Shown one piece after another: positions 61,201 through 64,000 of a stretch of 64,000 bases of DNA. The DNA is from Macquaria australasica (lineage: Eukaryota; Chordata; Actinopteri; Centrarchiformes; Percichthyidae): positions 372,001-436,000 of the forward strand of contig SEMN01000159.1 of the NCBI GenBank assembly GCA_005408345.1, written 5' to 3'. Numbering within the stretch: position 1 is the first letter of the stretch; each line of letters opens with the position of its first letter. The notes below the pieces were generated by a model. The model worked only from the letters and a program-made list of their open reading frames with translations. It ran no database searches and had not been told where the DNA came from. Both the position numbers and the translations under genes were made by a program.

Positions 61201-63024
61201 ATAGGTACCTTGAAAAGTTCTTGAATTTTACTCTTAAAAAGATGTATCAACCCTGTTCACGCTCAAGACTATGGACTATGACTATAAGACTATGGTCCCC
61301 ATATGATCGTCAAAGTTTAAGACCTTGTATATATTTGGCGACTGGAACATTCTCGAGTTAAAGATGAGTCAAAGTTAGTCTCGTCACTCTGCTTCACGCC
61401 TGTCTGTGGATTACTTGAAATAAGCAGATTGAATGTGAACAGTGTGGTTCCTGTTTCTAAAAATATGTGACACAATCGACATCCTGATTTAGCTGGAAGA
61501 ACCACCTACACTAAACCAGACTACACAGTATACAAGTCTATGTTTCCACTGTCATATCCAGTGTGTTCACACTGTGTCCGTTCATGTGTTGCATCCTCAG
61601 TCTAATCAGACAGTAGGTCAGTGAAGTAACCTCCTCTCTCTGCCCCTTTTCCTAACAGGAATACTACATAGCAGACGCGTCAGAGGACCAAGTGTTTGTG
61701 TGTGTGAACCACCTGAACAACGTCACACACCTCTACATCTCAGACACACAGGGCCTGTCCTTCTCTCTGTCACTGGAGAATGTTCTGTACTACAGTCCTG
61801 AGGGCTCTGGCAGCAACACACTTATCAGGTAATGCTCACACATGTCATGCCATCTGTCAGGCCTACTGTAGCTGTGTAGCCTGGACTTCATGCAAACAAG
61901 TCTAGCTTCAGACAAATAAATGCAAAGGTAGAGTGGCTCGATAACCAGGCCAAACCTTTTGCTAACTTAAATAACAGGAAGGCTCGTCTCCTTCACTACG
62001 TATAAAACTGTGCTGTATGCCAGGTTGTGTCAACGTGCAGTCTTGCAGTAGTCGTGCAGTAGTTCCCCTAGCAACCTCAGGAACTGACAGGAAGACCTCT
62101 ACTTCCCATTACAGCTGCCTGATAACACTGATAATCCAAAGGCTTTGCAAACACAGACGAGTAATGCTTCTTTATCTTATAAAAGACAATCTATTGATCT
62201 ACTATCTACGCCACAGCTCTGTCTGACCTCCGTATTCATTGTTTTTCTGCTCAGTCTCTATAATCACATCACCAAGATCCTGTTTTGGCAAAAGCAGTCA
62301 CAGTGTTGACTCAGGTGTTTGCCTGCCAATGATGATTCTTTCTGTTTATCTGACACTGTGTCTGTGTCTTCTGTTAATGAAATTAGCTGTGGATCCCCGT
62401 GCCTTCTGTTCATATAAACATAAAGCATCCTATGCTGGAAACAAATGTATTTGTCATTTGTATGCATGCAGTTTTCTTACATCATTTCTGGGTAATGCAG
62501 TTCAAGCTTCCTGTTTATCTCTCTCAGCTGTGTGTGAAGTGCTCCCACACAGCTGCAATTTCAAAATGCTGATGCATTTAGTTTACCTGTGTTTGCCCTC
62601 CAGTGTTCTCGAGCCAAGTGAACAAGAACATGTACAGGGGAAAAAATCTTTGCAAGAAATGAATCAGCATAACATGTTCTTAGCCAGAACAGAGGCTGGG
62701 ATTACCACACATTACATCTCTATTTTAAAAGTGAATGGTGTTTTAATGAAAGTAAACATTGCTCTTTAATTTGTAGCTGTATCAGTGTTCCTCCGTGACC
62801 CTGATGATGACGTATCCCCTCTGTATTTCAGGTACTTTGCCAATGAGCCTTTTGCAGACCTGCACCGTGTGGAAGGGCTGCGAGGAGTCTTCATTGCCAC
62901 GCTCATCAATGGCTCGGTCAGTGAGGACAACATGCGATCCGTCATCACTTTCGACAAGGGAGGGACGTGGGAGCTGCTTCAGCCACCAGCTGCCGACAGC
63001 CTGGGAGGAACTGTGGACTGCCAG
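10931..63024 (+). CDS. sorl1: sortilin-related receptor SORL1 (SorLA), 5' part: exons 1-9, residues 1-483
   Basis: Nine exons (10931-11251, 30035-30151, 32034-32168, 36908-37069, 37767-37834, 45735-45915, 58985-59086, 61659-61828, 62832-63024) join into one open frame of 483 codons, all with GT-AG introns. SorLA is a type I receptor of endosomes and Golgi that works with retromer to retrieve cargo such as APP. The encoded order is signal peptide, propeptide with R-S-R-R at 91-94, then VPS10 propeller blades. Near-identity to mammalian SORL1 is clear in [56 protein letters not shown] and RYFANEPFAD. Asp-box motifs are at 150-157, 249-256, 390-397 and 458-465. N-glycosylation sequons are N111, N383 and N445. 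The remaining VPS10, LDLR-type and FNIII domains and the membrane segment lie beyond the right edge. It is SORL1 rather than SORT1 or SORCS by these exact blocks. Confidence 0.96.
13040..13343 (+). mobile_element. hAT-like MITE (ATTAATCGATTAAT type), copy 1
   Basis: Starts at GATTAGTTGATTGGCAG and ends AATATTTTCAGCCCTAG. Interior blocks TTTGATAATCAATTGATCAT, CAGCTCCTCAAATGTGAATG and TTTTGGACTGGGGGTTAG fit a family widespread in fish genomes. A partial second copy in the same orientation is at 63360-63546. The superfamily name is from memory of the family's look. Confidence 0.6.
14483..14728 (+). repeat. retroelement 3' tail with (TGAAT)n end
   Basis: Starts after a C12 run. It contains CCGCCCACCTTGAGCCTGGT, AAAAGGGAGTTTTTCCTTGC, GTGCTTGCTCATGGTGGGAA and GTGCCCTGAGATAACTTTGT. 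It ends ATAAATATAACTGAATTGAA with repeated GAATT units. This arrangement is common in fish and fits the 3' end of a LINE or a LINE-mobilised SINE, plus-strand orientation. The exact family is not named. Confidence 0.6.
14841..14868. repeat. (CA)14 microsatellite
   Basis: Uninterrupted CA dinucleotides, followed by TTCACACACT. Confidence 0.95.
16187..16903 (+). mobile_element. TTAA-ended MITE family M1, copy 1
   Basis: Left end TTAAACCTGCACTAACTGAT and right end CATATTGATTGTAGCTGCTTTAA are imperfect inverted repeats. Interior blocks shared with copies at 27912 and 51939 are TTTTTGGCCACTTGGTGGCA, AACACAACATTGATATATTA and GAGTTGGGTGATAATTCTCT. A (TA)n run (about 16290-16315) is inside. No coding potential. 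Confidence 0.65.
16290..16315. repeat. (TA)n microsatellite inside M1 copy 1
   Basis: About 13 TA units after TTTATT. Confidence 0.9.
17334..17378. repeat. (TG)n microsatellite, interrupted once
   Basis: TG dinucleotides with a single TA interruption near 17359-17361. Confidence 0.95.
21777..22160 (-). mobile_element. non-autonomous element carrying a RecQ-helicase-like fragment
   Basis: The left edge TAGCCTGACATCGCCAGACC and the block AACCAATCAGAGCAACG are of a kind seen repeatedly in fish genomes. On the minus strand a 64-codon frame (22098-21904) starts MAATVVERSESAIASILNEL and includes LKEDQTTPLKAVVEKKDV then VLPTR. This resembles the start of RecQ-like helicases (LK-x-x-Q...DV-x-x-VLPTG-x-GKS). 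After VLPT the frame runs into repeat sequence, so the Walker A motif is absent. It is a captured, broken fragment and not a gene. Right boundary uncertain. Confidence 0.5.
22834..23022 (+). mobile_element. tRNA-derived SINE
   Basis: Internal RNA polymerase III signals: box A-like TGGTAGAGCACG (22842-22853) and box B-like GGTTCACTTCC (22889-22899), 35 bp apart, as in a tRNA. A body with TTTGCTGCATGTCATCCCCT and a CT-rich tract follows, then an A-rich tail from about 22983. Box B departs from GGTTCRANNCC by one base. Confidence 0.75.
25497..25581. mobile_element. hAT-type MITE end (minus orientation), fragment
   Basis: TTGACTAACCGACCAATAAG, AGACTCGTCTCATCGACTAA and the terminus GGGGGCAGCCCTA (TIR TAGGGCTGCCCCC read on the minus strand) fit a hAT-derived family of fish. 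The other end was not found. Confidence 0.35.
26920..27455 (+). mobile_element. DNA-transposon remnant with trihelix/Myb-like coding fragment
   Basis: Two same-orientation sub-terminal motifs, TTTCAATCGGGTTGAGA (about 26940) and TTTCAATTGGGTTGAAG (about 27417), bracket a plus-strand frame at 27116-27385. The frame starts MAAAKPNCSVAGTTFLLETL and includes LNGRKAQNKLFKQVFEKMNE. The pattern (aromatic/LL, then L-x-GRK-x-x-N-x-x-F, then V-x-x-KM) fits the SANT/trihelix-like DNA-binding proteins of Harbinger-type fish transposons. The second half (from about residue 53) no longer fits. Boundaries approximate. Confidence 0.45.
27116..27385 (+). pseudogene. trihelix/SANT-like transposon protein fragment (89 codons)
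   Basis: An ATG in good context (AAACATGG) opens a frame whose first 50 residues resemble the Myb/SANT-like module of Harbinger-class accessory proteins. The remaining residues are encoded by non-coding terminal repeat sequence, implying internal deletion. No splice sites tie it to sorl1. Confidence 0.4.
27465..27870 (+). repeat. dispersed repeat R2, copy 1
   Basis: Shares with 50020-50580 the ordered blocks GTAGTTTATTTTGA, AAAATAGTCCCCAACA, AACTACAGTG-CCAGCTGTTT and TTGGTTTTGGTCTTTCCATT. Both copies run in the same direction. Family unknown. Confidence 0.6.
27912..28632 (+). mobile_element. TTAA-ended MITE family M1, copy 2 (longest)
   Basis: Left end TTAAAGCTGCAATAATAGAT, right end AATATTTACTAGTGCAGCTTTAA; the termini are inverted repeats over about 13 bp. 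Shared interior includes TTTTGGCCACTTGGGGGTGG, ACACATCCAACAGATATGGA and CCAAAACAATGAGGT. 721 bp, non-coding. Confidence 0.7.
30035..30151 (+). CDS. sorl1: sorl1 exon 2 (residues 108-146)
   Basis: Acceptor TTTTGTCCTGCAG, donor TCT|GTAAGTAC. Encodes [20 protein letters not shown] and then VIVALARDS, almost identical to the first mature strand of mammalian SORL1. Sequon N111-D-S113. The tail GATGPKTSS is variable. Confidence 0.96.
30152..32033 (+). other. sorl1: sorl1 intron 2 (1.9 kb)
   Basis: Phase 0. AT-rich, with a T-run at about 31677-31692. No repeat family or coding segment was recognised. Confidence 0.85.
32034..32168 (+). CDS. sorl1: sorl1 exon 3 (residues 147-191)
   Basis: Acceptor TTTGTCTCCAG, donor AGG|GTAGGTCC. 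Encodes Asp-box S150-N-D-Y-G-T-T-F157 and ends QFYHSPADNRR, matching human QFYHSPADNKR. The loop between (LSEVKAKEGSK) differs from human. Confidence 0.96.
34828..35345 (+). repeat. dispersed repeat R1, copy B
   Basis: AAGGGAATAGTTAAACATTT at the left and ATTTCCCAAAATGTTGG at the right are inverted ends. The interior holds CTGAAAGCAGGGGGAAACAG, identical to copy A, and ACCAATCTTCTAATCTAACT. Confidence 0.7.
36087..36523 (+). mobile_element. TTAA-ended MITE family M2, copy 1
   Basis: Left TTAAAGGCACACTCAAC, right GCTGGAGCACTCCTTTAA. Interior TAGTACTACTCAGGCTGTGA and AAACAGTTGTGAAATGTCTT are followed by a small palindrome, AACCCTGATGA ... TCATCAGGGTT (about 36219-36253). An inverted homologue lies at 57115-57932. 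Confidence 0.65.
36908..37069 (+). CDS. sorl1: sorl1 exon 4 (residues 192-245)
   Basis: Acceptor TTTTTCTCCAG, donor CAG|GTAAAGAC. Encodes YLFVDSTNNYLWNTFDFC and continues to DLLLHSRRSNLVLGYDSSHP then NKQ. Human has DLLLHSKASNLLLGFDRSHP at the same place. Confidence 0.96.
37070..37766 (+). other. sorl1: sorl1 intron 4 (0.7 kb)
   Basis: Phase 0, unique sequence, ending in a long CTTCTTCTCC/CCCCCC pyrimidine tract before the acceptor. No other element seen. Confidence 0.85.
37767..37834 (+). CDS. sorl1: sorl1 exon 5 (residues 246-267, two bases of 268)
   Basis: Acceptor CCCCCCTGTAG after a long C/T tract, donor TTTTG|GTAAGACA. Encodes LWKSDDFGETWVLIQEHVKT plus YF, carrying the clearest Asp-box of the window (S249-W256). 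The phase-2 end gives TG of Trp268. Confidence 0.95.
40865..41541. mobile_element. 677-bp inverted-repeat DNA transposon with TGA target duplication
   Basis: Left end GGCTACATCCACACTACTAC; the right end reads GGCTATATCCACATTACTAA on the minus strand. These imperfect TIRs continue into a GTTTT/AAAACG-rich zone. Both ends are flanked by TGA (40862-40864 and 41542-41544), a 3-bp duplication compatible with PIF/Harbinger-like insertion. A minus-strand coding-like stretch lies inside (41298-41233). Confidence 0.7.
41233..41298 (-). pseudogene. transposon-encoded first-exon fragment (22 codons)
   Basis: The minus strand reads MVESKSRDFCAWIDDQVELL then SK|GTAAGTGT, ending at a strong donor. The W-x-DD-x-VELL pattern resembles the N-terminus of a protein family common in fish repeats (W-T-DDEVELLL). 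No matching second exon was found inside the element. Confidence 0.4.
42320..42380. repeat. probable MITE terminus
   Basis: TTAAAGCGACGCAATGTAAC followed by TTTAAAAAAAAG looks like a recurring fish MITE end. The opposite end was not found, so the extent is unknown. Confidence 0.3.
45735..45915 (+). CDS. sorl1: sorl1 exon 6 (residues 268-328)
   Basis: Acceptor CTATCTCAG|GGGCATG. It completes Trp268, then reads GMEPYDPTTTVLVQRHEP and ...STDFFQSELNRKVILEQV and LRDKYMFATTTR. Human has WGIDPYD...RHEPSGYSTVFRSTDFFQS. Donor CGG|GTAAGAGA. Confidence 0.96.
46315..46485. mobile_element. fold-back MITE, R1 family copy C (internal deletion)
   Basis: The outer arms (AATAGTTCCATATTTTGGGA at left, ATTTCCCTAAATGTATATTT at right) and inner arms (46369-46392 and 46409-46432) make one long hairpin. 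The inner arms are perfectly complementary over 24 bp with a 16-nt loop. The sequence GATCGATACC...GGTATCGATC matches the end region of R1 copy D, but the central part of R1 is missing. Confidence 0.75.
50020..50580 (+). repeat. dispersed repeat R2, copy 2
   Basis: Homologous in order to 27465-27870: AATGTTCCTACATTACCATG, GTAGTTTATTTTGAGTCC, GAAAATAGTCCCCAACA, ACTACAGTGCCCAGCTGTTT and TTGGGTTTGGTCTTTTCATG. It carries about 150 bp of extra sequence in the middle. Confidence 0.6.
51564..51821 (-). pseudogene. non-LTR retrotransposon (LINE) polyprotein, C-terminal fragment
   Basis: An 85-codon minus-strand frame ending WWNELPNSIRSTESLSVFKK then HLKTYFFQEN-stop. The pattern (Y-x-P...LRS-type, LVLPS-R-R-x-x-S, then W-N-x-LP-x-x-IR-x-x-x-S-x-x-x-FK-x-x-LKT-x-x-F) is typical of the extreme C-terminus of vertebrate LINE reverse-transcriptase ORFs. 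The reverse transcriptase core is absent, so this is a 5'-truncated insertion, antisense to sorl1. Confidence 0.75.
51939..52505 (+). mobile_element. TTAA-ended MITE family M1, copy 3
   Basis: Left TTAAACCTGCAATAATTGAT, right AAAATATTGATTAGAGCATC (degraded terminus). Shared blocks are GTTGAAACACAACATTATCA, ACATCCAGCAGACACAGTGC, GCTGCTAAATGCTTCACCAG and GAGTTGGGTGATACCTCTCT. About 567 bp, non-coding. Confidence 0.68.
55497..55917 (+). repeat. dispersed repeat R1, copy D (most complete ends)
   Basis: TTAA at both edges (55497-55500 and 55914-55917). Inverted ends are AGGAATAGTTTGACATTTTG at left and, read on the minus strand, AGGGATAGTTTGACATTTAG at right. The interior holds GGTTAGCTTAGCTTAGCACA and GCTAGCTTGGCTCTGTCC. 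Non-coding; a MITE-like structure. Confidence 0.75.
57115..57932 (-). mobile_element. TTAA-ended MITE family M2, copy 2 (inverted, longer)
   Basis: Read on the minus strand it starts TTAAAGGGTGACTTTATACA, then TAGTACTACTCATCCTGTGA and AAACAGTTGTATAATGTCTT, the same order as copy 1 at 36087. It ends near 57115 with TTAAAGTGCCACTCCTGTGA on the plus strand. Its palindromic GACCCTGATGA...CCAGGGTC is at about 57769-57806. The extra length suggests copy 1 is internally deleted. Confidence 0.65.
58226..58274. repeat. (CA)n microsatellite
   Basis: CA dinucleotides, with two CG interruptions at the right end. Confidence 0.95.
58418..58492. repeat. compound CTCACA/CATACT short tandem repeat
   Basis: CTCACTCACACACATACTCA-type units repeated irregularly. 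Confidence 0.85.
58985..59086 (+). CDS. sorl1: sorl1 exon 7 (residues 329-362)
   Basis: Acceptor TGCCTCTCCAG, donor ACA|GTGAGTCT. Encodes [20 protein letters not shown] and then PMKAAQFMTRHPIT; human has [20 protein letters not shown]. Confidence 0.96.
59087..61658 (+). other. sorl1: sorl1 intron 7 (2.6 kb)
   Basis: Phase 0. AT-rich, with a G-rich run (GGGGTGGGGGTGGGGGG) near 60896-60912. No coding segment or clear mobile element. Confidence 0.85.
61659..61828 (+). CDS. sorl1: sorl1 exon 8 (residues 363-418, two bases of 419)
   Basis: Acceptor CCTTTTCCTAACAG, donor ATCAG|GTAATGCT. Encodes [20 protein letters not shown], sequon N383-V-T385, Asp-box-like S390-D-T-Q-G-L-S-F397 and [12 protein letters not shown]. 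Very close to human over its whole length. Confidence 0.97.
61829..62831 (+). other. sorl1: sorl1 intron 8 (1.0 kb)
   Basis: Phase 2. A 176-codon open frame (62239-62769) lies inside but is judged accidental. Nothing else recognised. Confidence 0.8.
62832..63024 (+). CDS. sorl1: sorl1 exon 9 (residues 419-483)
   Basis: Acceptor CTCTGTATTTCAG, completing Arg419. Encodes YFANEPFADLHRVEGLRGVF, sequon N445-G-S447, MRSVITFDKGGTW (Asp-box 458-465) and ends TVDCQ at GTGCACCA. Human continues LSQGCSLHL after this point. No such exon lies between 63025 and 64000, so exon 10 is outside the window. Confidence 0.95.
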
Positions 63025-64000
63025 GTGCACCAGCAAATCCCCAACGTCTTTCATGATTCTAGATTTGTCTTTGCCGACATCAGAAATTGGTTCCTTATTG
63101 TCATCCATTATTATCATGGTGGATATCATTAAGTGTGTTATCTGATCACCATGCAAGGTCTTATCTGTAGCAGTATACTACTGTAGCAGTAGTATTTTGC
63201 ACAGATGCAGATGTTTTCACCCAGCTGTGCCACCACAGAAAGTGCATGACCTCCGCCTCCAAACGAGTTTCTGTAGGGAAGAATGTGGTTTGGTTTTGCA
63301 GGTGTGTCTTTGTAAACAAAACTATGGTTCCATTACTGCATATACAATAGTACTAAAGTGACTGACCGATTGGCTGAAAGTAAATTAATTGGTAACAGTT
63401 TTGATAATTGATTAATAGTTTAAGTCAGTGGCAAAAATGAAATTAAATGAATGAAAAATGGCAAACAAATGTTGCTTCCAGCTTCTCTAATGTGAGAGTG
63501 TGTCTCTGTAAATGTAATACCTTTGGATTCTGGACTGTGGGTCTCAAGGCTAGATTACAGTTGGGGCAAAGCAGGCAATTGACCCGGGGCCCCACACCCT
63601 GGGGGCTCCCAAGAGCCAGAGGTTCACTGTTCATCAGTTGGTTTTGGTAATTTGATTAATTGCAAATTATGTAGGGAATTTGCACCACTGAAATACAATA
63701 TCAACTCAGGTAGGTGGAGCAATGTTGGCTAATTTTGTGGCCATGTCCTGTAGAGGGGCCCTGTGTCAACATCCAGTTTTAAGAGCTTTATTATTTATTT
63801 TATATTGTGTTCACATGATGCACATTCCTAATAAAGGTGTGATTTATCAAATCATCATGAATGACACAAACATAAATTAAATATAATTCCAGCATAGGAG
63901 TACTGGGTACGTACACATTGCACAGAGGGCAGTAGGTGGGGCGTCAGTAGGGGATACCAGCAAATCTGTGCCCTGATGCCCTCAAACAGGGTAATGCGGG
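63025..64000 (+). other. sorl1: sorl1 intron 9, unfinished at window edge
   Basis: Begins at the weak donor GTGCACCA. It contains a hAT-like MITE fragment (about 63360-63546), followed by what looks like another dispersed repeat (63560-63790, with CCCGGGGCCCCACACCCTGG). Exon 10 is not reached. Confidence 0.75.
63360..63546 (+). mobile_element. hAT-like MITE (ATTAATCGATTAAT type), copy 2, 3'-truncated
   Basis: Shares with copy 1 the order GATTGGCTGAAAG, TTTTGATAATTGATTAATAG, CCAGCTTCTCTAATGTGAGA and TTGGATTCTGGACTGTGGGT. It stops there, so the right half is missing. Confidence 0.6.

Noticed and set aside
62239..62769. 176-codon plus-strand open frame, the longest in the window
   Set aside because: It lies in sorl1 intron 8 and has no recognisable domain or repeat structure. 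Its composition looks like translated AT/CT-rich intron. Chance frames of this length are expected in 64 kb.
1..64000. CRISPR arrays, bacterial operons, rRNA or intact tRNA genes
   Set aside because: None seen. The only tRNA-like signals are the A and B boxes of the SINE at 22834, and the sequence is plainly eukaryotic nuclear DNA.

Overview
The window is vertebrate nuclear DNA, most likely from a ray-finned (probably percomorph) fish. It has small, strongly conserved exons separated by long AT-rich introns with canonical GT-AG splice sites. It carries fish-type repeats: a Tc1/mariner element with ITRs, a tRNA-derived SINE, several MITE families and CA/TG microsatellites. The organism is inferred from these features; no species can be named. 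Genes were built by hand from splice signals and recognised protein families, because coding exons are far shorter than the open reading frames that arise by chance here.

Layout. Positions 1-1441 are the 3' flank of a minus-strand gene. Positions 1442-3492 hold a complete four-exon gene for TEX12 (135 codons plus stop), a coiled-coil protein of the synaptonemal complex central element. It probably has a non-coding first exon near 4375. Positions 4.6-10.9 kb are intergenic, with a fold-back MITE (about 6.6-7.1 kb), a complete but dead Tc1-like transposon (8161-9698) and a percomorph-type dispersed repeat (9.8-10.2 kb). From 10,931 to the right edge runs the 5' part of the sortilin-related receptor gene sorl1 (SorLA) on the plus strand. 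Exons 1-9 are all in frame and encode residues 1-483: signal peptide, propeptide with a furin-type site, and roughly the first half or more of the VPS10 beta-propeller. The rest of the receptor (about 2,200 residues in human) lies beyond the window.

The sorl1 introns (18.8, 1.9, 4.7, 0.7, 7.9, 13.1, 2.6 and 1.0 kb, plus an unfinished ninth) hold the remaining content. This includes three same-orientation copies of a TTAA-ended MITE, an inverted pair of a second TTAA-ended family, and four copies (one intergenic) of a family marked by AGACTG-AAGCAGGG. There is also a 677-bp element with an apparent antisense coding micro-exon, a LINE C-terminal fragment, a helicase-like fragment and a trihelix-like transposon fragment.

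The two genes are divergent (head to head) and functionally unrelated: one meiotic, the other an endosomal sorting receptor. I found no new system of the kind hoped for. The points most worth checking are the tex12-sorl1 adjacency, the lineage-specific sorl1 propeptide and the mobile-element structures in the introns.
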